NCBI GenBank assembly: GCA_016715885.1
Contig: JADJXL010000003.1
Span: forward strand, 62,001 to 126,000
Length of the DNA: 64,000 bases
DNA from: Polyangiaceae bacterium
GTDB lineage: Bacteria > Myxococcota_A > Polyangia > Polyangiales > Polyangiaceae
Direction of reading: 5' to 3'
In this document: in pieces, positions 1-8,636 of the stretch
How the letters are laid out: each line of letters begins with the position of its first letter
How positions within the stretch are numbered: position 1 is the stretch's first letter
Translations under genes and position numbers: made by a program
The notes under the pieces: model-generated
Databases searched by the model: none
What the model saw: only the letters and a program-made list of their open reading frames with translations
Told to the model about the DNA's origin: nothing

Positions 1-83
1 ATCCGTTGCGGAAAAACCCAGTCATTGGCCGCTGAGAACAAATTGCCAGCGGTCCACCGAGAACATTGCGAGAAGGGGCCTTC

Positions 84-260
84 ATGTCACGCTCCAACCG
101 TCGCATACCACAGTTTTCTCCGTGCGCGCTGAAAATAAAAGTGACGTTTCGTAATGTCCTCCGTGAACTCGAGGATGACACGGAAAAGTTCCTTGCACAT
201 GATGTGCTGACGTGGGTAAACCTGGCCGTCACGCCCGTCCGCGCGAGAGCGAGAGACTGA
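84..260 (+). CDS. Possible short leader ORF upstream of the Dab operon (58 aa)
   Basis: An open frame begins at an ATG at 84, preceded by AAGGGG at 73-78, and its TGA (258-260) shares its final A with the ATG of the first NuoM-like gene, giving a TGATG junction. That geometry would allow translational coupling. The peptide is basic and has no recognisable domain, signal peptide or membrane segment. It may equally be untranslated leader, because an unrelated frame is also open on the opposite strand here. No other gene is visible in the first 259 bases. Confidence 0.2.
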   Translation: MSRSNRRIPQFSPCALKIKVTFRNVLRELEDDTEKFLAHDVLTWVNLAVTPVRARARD

Positions 261-1741
261 TGCCAAGTCCAAGTCCAAGTCCAAGTTTGCTGTTGCTGAC
301 GACGCTCGTTCCGCTCCTCGGCGCCATCGTCATCGTCTTCGTTCCTGCGCGACACGCTCGAATCGTTCCCCGCGTGGCGCTTTTTCATGCGAGTCTCGCG
401 GCCCTTTTCTCGTGGGGCCTGCTTCCCCGATTCGACCGCACGACCTCGGCGCTGCAATTCATCACTCCATTTCCGTGGTCACCGGATCCGCACGCCTCGG
501 CGGCGCTTGGAGTCGACGGTTTGTCGTATCCAATGGTGCTGCTCACGACGCTCGTCGTCCTCGTCGCTTTATTGGCATCGCTGCACGTCACGCATCGGGT
601 GAAGAGTTATTTTGCGTGGTTTTTGTTCCTCGAATTCGCGGTGCTCGGGGTATTTACTTCATTATCCTGGTCACTGTTTTATGTTTTTTGGGAATTGACG
701 CTCGTGCCGCTGTTCTTCCTGGTCAGCATTTGGGGCGGAAAAAACCGCAGCAGTGCGAGCATGAGTTTCTTTTTGTATACGCTCGCGGGCTCCGTGTTCA
801 TGCTCGTGGCCATTCTTGCGCTGCATCTGGCGCTTCCCGAGCATAGTTTCGGCATGGAGGAGATGGCGCGTACGAGTGCTGGCATTGGCCAGCCGACGCA
901 AATTTTGTTATTTTTGGGTTTTTTCGCAGGAATCGCCGTAAAAATCCCGGTATTTCCTCTGCACGGATGGCAGCCGCTCGCGTACGTGGAATCGAAGACG
1001 CCGGTGAGCATGGTGTTTTCGGCGGTGCTCGCCAAAATGGGTGCGTACGGGCTCCTGCGACTCTTCGTGCTCTTGCCCGTAGGCGCGTCGTCGATGGTGC
1101 CGCTCTTGCTTTTATTGGGTTTCGTCAACATTATTTACGGTGCCCTGCTTGCGTTTCGACAAACCGATCTCAAGCTCATGGTGGCGTATGCATCCATGAG
1201 CCACATGGGGTTTGTCTTGATTGGCGTCTCGTCGCTCAACATGGCCGGTATTTCGGGGGCGACGCTGCAGATGTTCACGCATGGCCTCACGAGCAGCGCG
1301 CTCTTTTTGCTCGTGGGCGCGCTCCAGGATCGCACGAGTACGCGCGACGTCCGTGACTTCGGCGGCCTTGCCTCGACGATGCCTCGGTTTTCCGTATTCA
1401 TGTCGCTCGCTTTGCTCGGATCCATGGGACTTCCGGGACTTGCCGGCTTCACGAGCGAGCTGCACACATTGATTGGCACGTTCGAGCGTTATGGTTACTG
1501 GTCGGGCATTGCCACGATCGGTATCCTCATCACGGCCGGCTATTCTTTGCGCGCAATGAGCCGATTATTTTTTGGCCCCTCCAATCCTCGCTGGCAAAAA
1601 CTCGATGACTTGAAGCCGCACGAGATATTCGCCGCTCTGCCTCTCGCACTCCTCATCATTCTCGTCGGTGTCATGCCGCGAACGGCCATCGACCTCGTCG
1701 CCGCCACGGTCTCGCACATGGCGACGCTTTTTCCTGGGTGA
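260..1741 (+). CDS. NuoM-like proton-translocating antiporter subunit (Dab-associated, 1)
   Basis: A 493-aa polytopic inner-membrane protein of the Proton_antipo_M family, closest in layout to NuoM of complex I, with about 14 predicted TM helices. The residues known to matter in NuoM are all present: Glu in FWELTLVP (residue ~145, TM5), Lys in AVKIPVFPLHGW (~228, TM7), Lys in AKMGAYG (~259, TM8) and Glu in GFTSELH (~400, TM12). It therefore looks competent for proton movement. The ATG at 260 is chosen because it overlaps the preceding TGA and precedes a hydrophobic first helix; an upstream in-frame extension is charged and unlikely. Its stop overlaps the GTG of dabA, so the two are probably translationally coupled. 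No complex I peripheral genes are nearby, so its partner is most likely DabA. A role in complex I itself is less likely. Confidence 0.9.
   Translation: MPSPSPSPSLLLLTTLVPLLGAIVIVFVPARHARIVPRVALFHASLAALFSWGLLPRFDRTTSALQFITPFPWSPDPHASAALGVDGLSYPMVLLTTLVVLVALLASLHVTHRVKSYFAWFLFLEFAVLGVFTSLSWSLFYVFWELTLVPLFFLVSIWGGKNRSSASMSFFLYTLAGSVFMLVAILALHLALPEHSFGMEEMARTSAGIGQPTQILLFLGFFAGIAVKIPVFPLHGWQPLAYVESKTPVSMVFSAVLAKMGAYGLLRLFVLLPVGASSMVPLLLLLGFVNIIYGALLAFRQTDLKLMVAYASMSHMGFVLIGVSSLNMAGISGATLQMFTHGLTSSALFLLVGALQDRTSTRDVRDFGGLASTMPRFSVFMSLALLGSMGLPGLAGFTSELHTLIGTFERYGYWSGIATIGILITAGYSLRAMSRLFFGPSNPRWQKLDDLKPHEIFAALPLALLIILVGVMPRTAIDLVAATVSHMATLFPG
263..286 (+). repeat. Four perfect CCAAGT hexamers at the NuoM-like start
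   Basis: Four uninterrupted copies of CCAAGT follow the start codon at 260 directly and encode (Pro-Ser)4 at the N-terminus. Because the unit is two codons, slippage would lengthen or shorten the N-terminal tail without changing the frame. Confidence 0.9.
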
Positions 1742-4700
1742 TCGACATGGAAGACAACATCACCATGGAAATGCGAAAACACCTCGAACACGTCATCGAG
1801 GAAGTCGCCCACGTATTGCCCAGCCAAGGCCCCATCGATACCTTCATTCATCACAATACGCTCCACGGATTCGAACACTTTCCGTTCGAACGAGCCGTCG
1901 TGGAAGCGGAGCGCATTTTCGGCGCACGGGGCTACTTGCCCATCGAAGACTATCTCCGATTCTACGCCACCGGAAGAATCACTCGCCGAGACATCGAACG
2001 AGCATGTCGCGAGCGTGGACACGACCCCTTCGACGAAGCCGAATTATTGCGATCGGCGCATCCGGAGATGCCCGATTTGCTCGAAGGCCCCGAGCTCGAG
2101 GCGCTTTTCGAGCACATGGAAGACGTCGCCGCATGGGGCGGGCCCGCAATCCCACTCGATAATCACTTGGTCGCCAGAGTTCGCGCGGCCGTACGCAATC
2201 ACGTAGATCAAACCCCCAGCACCCATTCGAGCGGTCAAGCTGCGACCACCGAGGTCGCCCGCTTGTGTCTCACGGTCGTGCACGATCTTGGTCCGGATTC
2301 TTTGCGCCGCCGCGGCTTCGATGCTCTCTGCGCGCTCGAATCGGCGTTTTCGCAGCCGGGAACGAGCGAATCGCTGATTGCCGAACTTTCTGCGCGAGAC
2401 CCGCGCCATCAAATGAAAGAATTCTGCGAGCGGCAGCTCGAATACCACATCGGACGATTGGGATCCGAGACGTGTCATCGCGATTTATTGTTGGCGCTCA
2501 CGGGAGAAGACATTCACGAGCAGATTCACCCGGGGATGGTGCGTCTTTCGATGGCATTTCTCGACGAGGGTTTGGCGGCGTGGCACGTTGCCGGTCGATC
2601 GCTCGGGTTCTACGATGCATTTCGGAAAATGGCCGAGCACGATCTTTTCTTCGACCTCGAATCGTTGCCCGGAGCCCGCGCCGCATTGAAAGACCTTCCG
2701 CCGCTCGCGATCGATGCAATCATTCAAAGCTTGGAAAAATTGGGGGTGCATCACGACCACTGGGGCCCCTATTTACGGCGAATTGCCGTCGCATTGCCGG
2801 GTTTGTCCGGTATGGTTTCCTGGCGGGCAAGCCACCCGGACTACGCTGCGCAGCGCGCGCATCCCATCGATTTGATTCAATTTTTGGCCGTGCGTATGTT
2901 TCACGAAGTCTTGTACGTACGGCAAGTGTCGCGGCATGTTTTCGGCCACGACGGCGACATCGAGAGTTTTCGACATCATTTCACGCATCACCTGCCGGAG
3001 CTGCTCGTTCGTCACGCGCTTTACAGCGGCGAATTGCCGGACTTTCTCGCCGAACGCGCTCGATCGCAACTTGCTGTGTCGGCATCGGATGAAACACCGG
3101 ATGACGAAATGGCCATCCTGCGCCTCGCCGACATGATTTTCCAGCACCAACAAAGCACCGCGCACGGCAAGGCCGATCCCGATTCGTCACGCAATGGCAA
3201 GGCGAGCGCGACACTGCCCATTTGGCAGGCCGCGTATGAAGTACATTATCGTGACGCGATCCTCGAAGCTCTCACGCGCAACGCAAAATCGCCGTGGAAA
3301 CGGCGGCGCAAAGGTCGAGCCAAGGCGCAGCTCGTCTTCTGCATCGACGATCGTGAAGAAAGCGTCCGGCGACATACCGAAGAATTGCACGCCGATTACG
3401 AGACGTTTGGCGCGGCGGGATTCTTTGGTGTTGCAATCGATTACGTCGCACTCGGGGAAAAGGACCCGGTCCCGCTTTGCCCGCTCGTCGTGACCCCGGC
3501 GCATCGAATGGAAGAAACGCCGCGCGCCGAATCGCTCGAGGCGTGGCAGCAGCGTTCGACAAGGCAGCGCCTGCTGGCCGCATTGCGCGACGTCGTGCGC
3601 GAAGTGCTCAGAAACCCCGTATCGTCCTACTTTCTCATCGACATCGTCGGCCTCTTCGCCATGCTGCCCGTCGTTGGCCGATTGCTCGCTCCACGCACGT
3701 ACGAACGTGCGTCGCGCCAAACCAAAAGCAGCGTCTTGCCTCACGTCGAGACGACGATCCCGATAGGCGACCCGCGCCAGCCAGACACGCATCGTCATCC
3801 TCCGAGAAAGTCCCACTTCACCGACGACGAACAAGCCGAGCGGGTCGCGAACCTTTTGCGAAACATCGGCCTCGTTCGTCACTTCGCGCCGCTCGTCGTG
3901 CTCGTCGGGCACGGGTCGGAAAGCCGCAACAACCCGCATCTTTCCGCATATGACTGCGGCGCTTGCGGCGGCAAACATGGAGGCCCGAACGCTCGCGTCT
4001 TCGCCCGCATGGCGAACCGTCCCGAGGTGCGCGAGATCCTACGAGCTCGTAACATCGACATCCCCGATGACACCTGGTTTCTCGGAGCAGAACACAACAC
4101 GGCAACCGACATCTTCAGCTACTTCGACCTCTTGGACATGCCCGAACGGTTTCAAGATGCCTTCGAGACTGTTCGCAAGGAGATGCACCGTGCGAGCGAA
4201 TTGTCGGCGCACGAGCGATGTCGCAAGTTCGAATCTGCTCCGAAAAATCCCACGCCCGCACGCGCGCTCGCCCACGTCATCGGCCGCTCGTCCGACCTCT
4301 CTCAAGCTCGTCCGGAGCTCGGCCACGCGACCAACGCGATGGCCATCGTTGGACCACGAACGATCTCCGAAGGCGTTTTTCTCGACAGACGATCCTTTTT
4401 GATTTCGTACGATCCGAGCAGTGATCCCGATGGCACGATTCTCGAAGGGATTTTGCTTGCCGTCGGCCCCGTCGGCGCAGGCATCAGCCTCGAGTATTAC
4501 TTCTCGACCGTGGACAATGCGAAATATGGTTGCGGCACAAAAGTTCCGCACAACGTCGCGGGACTCATCGGGGTCATGGAGGGAGCGTCTGGCGACCTAC
4601 GCACGGGTTTGCCTCGACAAATGATCGAAATTCACGAACCGATGCGCCTATTGATGATCGTCGCCGCTAAGACGGAGATTCTCGCGAGCGTTTACGATCG

Positions 4701-4923
4701 TCAGCCCAGCATCAAGCAGCTCGTCGGCAATGCATGGGTGCAGCTCGTGGCGATGGATCCCGAGACGAGCGCATTTTCGCTGTTCGTCCCAGATAAGGGG
4801 TTCTTTCCGTGGAAACCGCGCGGCGAAGACGTGCCTACGGTCGCGAATTCCAAACAATGGTACGCAGGCAAAATGGATTTTCTGGACCCCGCGCTCATTC
4901 GACCCGAGGTGGCCCGTGCTTGA
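1738..4923 (+). CDS. dabA: DabA (DUF2309), inorganic-carbon transporter subunit
   Basis: A 1061-aa soluble-looking protein of the DUF2309/DabA family. In characterised systems (DAB, also MpsB), DabA docks on a NuoL-like membrane partner and is proposed to hydrate CO2 vectorially, using a beta-carbonic-anhydrase-like zinc site powered by a cation gradient. The four site residues are visible: Cys535 and Asp537 in CIDDREE, His725 in VGHGSESRNN and Cys740 in DCGACGG. The 15-residue His-to-Cys spacing matches the family. The N-terminal IHHNTLHGFEHFPFERAV segment is also typical. It is somewhat longer than the roughly 800-1000 aa members I know. The start is GTG 1738 (GTGA overlap with the upstream stop) or ATG 1747. 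The downstream NuoL-like gene overlaps its end. Family assignment is strong; transport activity in this organism is inferred. Confidence 0.93.
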   Translation: MIDMEDNITMEMRKHLEHVIEEVAHVLPSQGPIDTFIHHNTLHGFEHFPFERAVVEAERIFGARGYLPIEDYLRFYATGRITRRDIERACRERGHDPFDEAELLRSAHPEMPDLLEGPELEALFEHMEDVAAWGGPAIPLDNHLVARVRAAVRNHVDQTPSTHSSGQAATTEVARLCLTVVHDLGPDSLRRRGFDALCALESAFSQPGTSESLIAELSARDPRHQMKEFCERQLEYHIGRLGSETCHRDLLLALTGEDIHEQIHPGMVRLSMAFLDEGLAAWHVAGRSLGFYDAFRKMAEHDLFFDLESLPGARAALKDLPPLAIDAIIQSLEKLGVHHDHWGPYLRRIAVALPGLSGMVSWRASHPDYAAQRAHPIDLIQFLAVRMFHEVLYVRQVSRHVFGHDGDIESFRHHFTHHLPELLVRHALYSGELPDFLAERARSQLAVSASDETPDDEMAILRLADMIFQHQQSTAHGKADPDSSRNGKASATLPIWQAAYEVHYRDAILEALTRNAKSPWKRRRKGRAKAQLVFCIDDREESVRRHTEELHADYETFGAAGFFGVAIDYVALGEKDPVPLCPLVVTPAHRMEETPRAESLEAWQQRSTRQRLLAALRDVVREVLRNPVSSYFLIDIVGLFAMLPVVGRLLAPRTYERASRQTKSSVLPHVETTIPIGDPRQPDTHRHPPRKSHFTDDEQAERVANLLRNIGLVRHFAPLVVLVGHGSESRNNPHLSAYDCGACGGKHGGPNARVFARMANRPEVREILRARNIDIPDDTWFLGAEHNTATDIFSYFDLLDMPERFQDAFETVRKEMHRASELSAHERCRKFESAPKNPTPARALAHVIGRSSDLSQARPELGHATNAMAIVGPRTISEGVFLDRRSFLISYDPSSDPDGTILEGILLAVGPVGAGISLEYYFSTVDNAKYGCGTKVPHNVAGLIGVMEGASGDLRTGLPRQMIEIHEPMRLLMIVAAKTEILASVYDRQPSIKQLVGNAWVQLVAMDPETSAFSLFVPDKGFFPWKPRGEDVPTVANSKQWYAGKMDFLDPALIRPEVARA

Positions 4924-7057
4924 TCGCATTGCCATGCTCTTGCCGCTGCTCCCACTTGCAGCATCAGCCATCGTTGGAATTGCAGCAATCGGTGGACGGC
5001 CGCTCTCGGAGCGTTTGTCGAGTCGCTTGACGATTGGCGCCGCAATCTTGGCATTCATGTGTGCCTTGGTGCTTTTCGCCAATGTCGTCATGGGCCATGG
5101 GCCGAAGACGATCCTCGTCGCTCCGTGGCTCGAAAGCGGGTCGTATCGTGTGCCCGTCGAGCTCCTCGTGGATCCGTTATCGACGTCGCTCGCGCTGCTC
5201 GTCACGGGCGTCGGCGCGATCGTCACCTGGTTTTCCGCGAATTACATGCATCGCGAGAGCGGTTTTCATCGTTTTTTCGGATTGATGGGCTTCTTTCTTG
5301 CCGCGATGCTGTTGCTCGTCATGGGCGGCAATCTCTTGATGACGTTTTTGGGCTGGGAGGGCGTCGGGCTCGCATCGTATTTGCTCATTGGGTATCATTA
5401 CGAGCGCAAAGCTCCGGCGCGCGCAGGCACCTATGCATTCGTGACGAACCGCATTGGTGATGGCGCATTTTTGTGCGCGATATTTGCAGCGTATGGCGAA
5501 TTTGGCACGCTGAATTACGCCGAAATGTTTCGTCGCGCGGGCGAAGCCAATCACGAAACACTTGCGATCATCGGTTTTTGTTTGCTCGTTGCCGCTGCGG
5601 CGAAATCGGCGCAGCTACCGTTTTCGCCTTGGGTCGCTCGCGCAATGGAAGGCCCGACTCCATCGAGCGCGCTTTTTTATGGCTCGATCATGGTTACCGC
5701 AGGGCTTTTCTTGGCGCTGCGCATGAATCCCGTTTTGCTCCTTGCGCCGGACGTTCTTCGAGCCATGGCGGCCATGGGTGCCGCAACCGCTCTTTATGGC
5801 GGTCTCGTGAGCCTCGTGCAAACCGACGTCAAAAGCGGGCTCATTTTTTCCACGGTGAGTCAGCTCGGGCTGATGTTTTTGGCGATTGGTCTCGGCGCCC
5901 GCAATATCGCTCTATTTCATCTTTTTGCACATGCGCTCCTGCGCGGAGCCCAATTCTTGCAATCTCCCAGCACGCTCTTGCTCGTGACGCGTGACGAACC
6001 AACGCGCGAGGAACGCCCCGTCGCCGGGGAAGTCGATCCGGCATTTTGGCTATTGCTGGCAGGGCTGCTCGGCACGCTGGCATTGCCGTTCATGGCCGAA
6101 ATTTGGGCTGGTGAAAATGCGCCATTCTCGCCTGGAGCGTTTCTTTCGGCTGCGGGAGCGGGCATGGCTCTTTTTTGCGGCGGTCATTATTTGCTTCGAT
6201 TTGCACAGCGCGCCTTGGCCAATACCGCGCCGAAAGCGGAAATGAAAGCGGTCACGTCTTTCGTCGAGCATGGGCCGGCGTGGATCGCTCCCGTCGTCGT
6301 AGGGGCCGTCGCACTTTCGCTGGGAATGGCTCGGGGTAACAAACCACAAGGGCTTTTTCAAGTCATTCTCGAGCCGCTTCTCGTACGAGGCGGGTTTGGC
6401 CGGGCAGCACATCCTTTTTGGGCATTCGGCTTGATGCTGCTCCTCGGCAGCTTGCTGGTGGCCGGATGGGCAACGGCGCTTTATTTCCACCGCGCCGCGC
6501 CCGAACGTCCAGGAATTCTTCCGTCGCGCCTACGCGGCATCTACGTCACAGCGCTCGCTCGATTCTGGCTCGAACCAATCTATCAACACTTCATCATCAA
6601 TCCAATTCTCCGGCTCGGACGCGCGCTCGACCGAATCGACAGTTCCGTGATCGACCGCGCATTCGGCCGTCCGCTCGTGCGTGAAGACGAACCTGCACCG
6701 CTGGCGGTTTTTCAGGAACGACTGCTCACGGGCGAAATCGACGATGCGGACCCATTTGCCGCCGTTCGCACAGCGCTTGCTCGAGATCCGGCGACCGAAC
6801 AAAACCATACGAGCGCAGCGGATGATGAATATGCCCGTGGTCGAGGTATTCCCGGCAGAATTCTCTCGTTCGTTGCATCCATCGCGTACCTGGTCGAAAA
6901 ACACATTTTTGGGCGCGCAGTCGGGCGCGGCATTCCAATCACCGGGGATCTCCTCGGTCGCACGATGAACCATGTCGAATCACTTCTCGAACGGCCCATC
7001 GTCGTTGGGATCCTCATCGTACTCTCGCTTCTCGTCGTCGTTCGCTGGGCCATTTGA
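4916..7057 (+). CDS. dabB: DabB-like NuoL-type membrane subunit
   Basis: A 713-aa NuoL/Proton_antipo_M-type protein, the expected membrane partner of DabA. The GTG at 4916 is chosen because GAGG (4906-4909) lies 6 nt upstream and it overlaps the dabA stop; ATG 4934 is the alternative. Visible features are the NuoL-like GWEGVGLASYLLIGYH with the TM5 Glu and AAKSAQLPFSPW with the TM7 Lys. Several positions differ from NuoL: the His before MVTAG is replaced (LFYGSIMVTAG), and the Lys of HAFFK is Arg in HALLRGAQFLQ. A hydrophilic insertion (about residues 585-655) separates the last helices from the core, so the protein is longer than NuoL (~610 aa). The symbol is given by context and family; which of the four antiporter-like proteins actually contacts DabA is not shown by the sequence. 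Confidence 0.82.
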   Translation: MLDRIAMLLPLLPLAASAIVGIAAIGGRPLSERLSSRLTIGAAILAFMCALVLFANVVMGHGPKTILVAPWLESGSYRVPVELLVDPLSTSLALLVTGVGAIVTWFSANYMHRESGFHRFFGLMGFFLAAMLLLVMGGNLLMTFLGWEGVGLASYLLIGYHYERKAPARAGTYAFVTNRIGDGAFLCAIFAAYGEFGTLNYAEMFRRAGEANHETLAIIGFCLLVAAAAKSAQLPFSPWVARAMEGPTPSSALFYGSIMVTAGLFLALRMNPVLLLAPDVLRAMAAMGAATALYGGLVSLVQTDVKSGLIFSTVSQLGLMFLAIGLGARNIALFHLFAHALLRGAQFLQSPSTLLLVTRDEPTREERPVAGEVDPAFWLLLAGLLGTLALPFMAEIWAGENAPFSPGAFLSAAGAGMALFCGGHYLLRFAQRALANTAPKAEMKAVTSFVEHGPAWIAPVVVGAVALSLGMARGNKPQGLFQVILEPLLVRGGFGRAAHPFWAFGLMLLLGSLLVAGWATALYFHRAAPERPGILPSRLRGIYVTALARFWLEPIYQHFIINPILRLGRALDRIDSSVIDRAFGRPLVREDEPAPLAVFQERLLTGEIDDADPFAAVRTALARDPATEQNHTSAADDEYARGRGIPGRILSFVASIAYLVEKHIFGRAVGRGIPITGDLLGRTMNHVESLLERPIVVGILIVLSLLVVVRWAI

Positions 7058-7059
7058 CC

Positions 7060-8625
7060 ATGATTGAGCTCCCGTACATACACGCGGTACCGTTTCCCAT
7101 TCTGAGTGCTCTGGTGCTGCTGCCCTTTTTCGGCGCTTTTCTCGTGAGCACCATGAACCGGACGCGGCACGCCTATGGCACGGCGCTCGCGATTGCCGCG
7201 ATCGAGCTCAGCCTCACGCTGCTCGTCCTCCTGCAATTCGAACGGCATACGATGGCGCTGCAATTCGTCGAACGCATTCCTTTGTTTTTGGGTTTGTCAT
7301 ACCATTTGGGCGTCGATGGAATCAGCGTGCTTTTTCTACCGCTCACTGCGGTACTCGCACCGCTCGTCATTCTTCATTCGCTGGTCGCAGCCAAAAAAAA
7401 TCCCGAACGTTATCTTGCCGCCATTTTGTGCCTCGAAGGTACGCTCATGGGCGGGTTTGTCGCTGTCGACTTGGTTCTGTTTTGGATCTTCATCGCGCTC
7501 GAGCTCATCCCCGGAACGCTCTTGGTACGCCGATGGGGCACCGCGCCCGGCGCGCGGCGGAATCAAGTCGCGCTGCGATATGCGGCGATCAATCTCATGG
7601 GCATCCTGCTCGTGCTCGCAGGAACCCTCGTGCTGGTCCGAGCTGCCGGAGTGCATTCATTTTCGCTCGATGCGCTCATGTCCGCATCGATTCCCGCCGA
7701 GGGCCAATATCTTGCATTTTGGTTGTTCACGTTGGGATTTGCCATTCGCATTCCGCTTTTTCCTTTTCACGGGTGGTTTCCTCCGGTGGTTGCAGAAGGC
7801 CCGGTCGTGGGCGTGAGCGTCTTTTTGGTGGGCGCGAAAATCGGCGTTTACGCATTGTTGCGGTTCGTCCTTCCGCTATTGCCCATGGCGGCGCATCGCT
7901 ACCACGAAGCATTTGCCATCGTGGGCGTGCTCGCGATGGTTTATGGCGGACTGCTCGCGCTCGTCCAGACAAACCTCCGTCAATTGGTCGCTTTTGCGTG
8001 TCTTGCGCAAGCTGGAATCGTCCTCGTGGGGCTATCGACGCTCAATGTCGAAGGGCTCATGGGAGCGCTTCTTGCTGCAACGGCGATTGGTTTCAGCTCG
8101 GCAGGGCTTTACTTCGTTGCAGGTTTTTTGCATGTGCGGTTTGGCACGACAACCATCGAACGGACGGCAGGAGCGGGCCGATTGTCACAACATGCTCCCC
8201 TTCTTTCGCTCACTTTTTTGCTCGTTGGTTTGTCCACGATTGGCATGCCGGGGACGAGCGGATTCGAGCCGATGCATCTCGTCGTCATCGGCGCGCTCGG
8301 CGCACACCAAGCAATCATGGGCGTGGCCATTGGATTTGGCGGCCTCTTGGGTGCAGCGTACCTTCTGCGCTACTTTCAGCGAACGTTCATTTCATCGAAC
8401 CCCACGGCGTCGCCGGCAAACCTCACACCCGTGCGCTCGATCCGCGACCTCGACAAAACCGAATTGGTCATAGCCGCCACGATGACCGCCATCATCGTCG
8501 GCTTCGGTCTCTTTTCGCACCCATTACTCGACATCGTCGAAGGGTCCGTTCGTGGCGTGTCGAATGCACTCGACCATGCCAAACCTCCTACGTCCGTTTC
8601 CATCATGGAGGGCTACGTTCACTGA
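7060..8625 (+). CDS. Divergent NuoM-like membrane subunit (Dab-associated, 2)
   Basis: A 521-aa polytopic Proton_antipo_M protein with GVDGISVLFLPL near the N-terminus, as in NuoM. Several proton-path positions are altered. The TM5 Glu of FWE is replaced and a Glu sits a few residues later in IALELIPG. The TM7 Lys is Arg (FAIRIPLFPFHGW). The TM8 Lys is kept (GAKIGVY). The TM12 Glu is displaced (GTSGFEPMH). It may have an altered ion path or a structural role. ATG 7060 is preferred; TTG 7054 overlapping the dabB stop is also possible. The next gene starts 11 nt downstream, consistent with one transcript. Confidence 0.85.
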   Translation: MIELPYIHAVPFPILSALVLLPFFGAFLVSTMNRTRHAYGTALAIAAIELSLTLLVLLQFERHTMALQFVERIPLFLGLSYHLGVDGISVLFLPLTAVLAPLVILHSLVAAKKNPERYLAAILCLEGTLMGGFVAVDLVLFWIFIALELIPGTLLVRRWGTAPGARRNQVALRYAAINLMGILLVLAGTLVLVRAAGVHSFSLDALMSASIPAEGQYLAFWLFTLGFAIRIPLFPFHGWFPPVVAEGPVVGVSVFLVGAKIGVYALLRFVLPLLPMAAHRYHEAFAIVGVLAMVYGGLLALVQTNLRQLVAFACLAQAGIVLVGLSTLNVEGLMGALLAATAIGFSSAGLYFVAGFLHVRFGTTTIERTAGAGRLSQHAPLLSLTFLLVGLSTIGMPGTSGFEPMHLVVIGALGAHQAIMGVAIGFGGLLGAAYLLRYFQRTFISSNPTASPANLTPVRSIRDLDKTELVIAATMTAIIVGFGLFSHPLLDIVEGSVRGVSNALDHAKPPTSVSIMEGYVH

Positions 8626-8636
8626 TCGCAATAAAG

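Noticed and set aside
4730..4915. N-terminal extension of the NuoL-like protein inside dabA
   Set aside because: Composition is Ser/Arg-rich and it overlaps a well-supported dabA 3' end; GTG 4916 has a good SD.
7428..8636. Long upstream extension of the third NuoM-like frame, also open for about 1.2 kb
   Set aside because: It lies inside the second NuoM-like gene in another frame and is Arg/His/Cys-rich with no membrane pattern; the ATG at 8637 gives the normal N-terminus.
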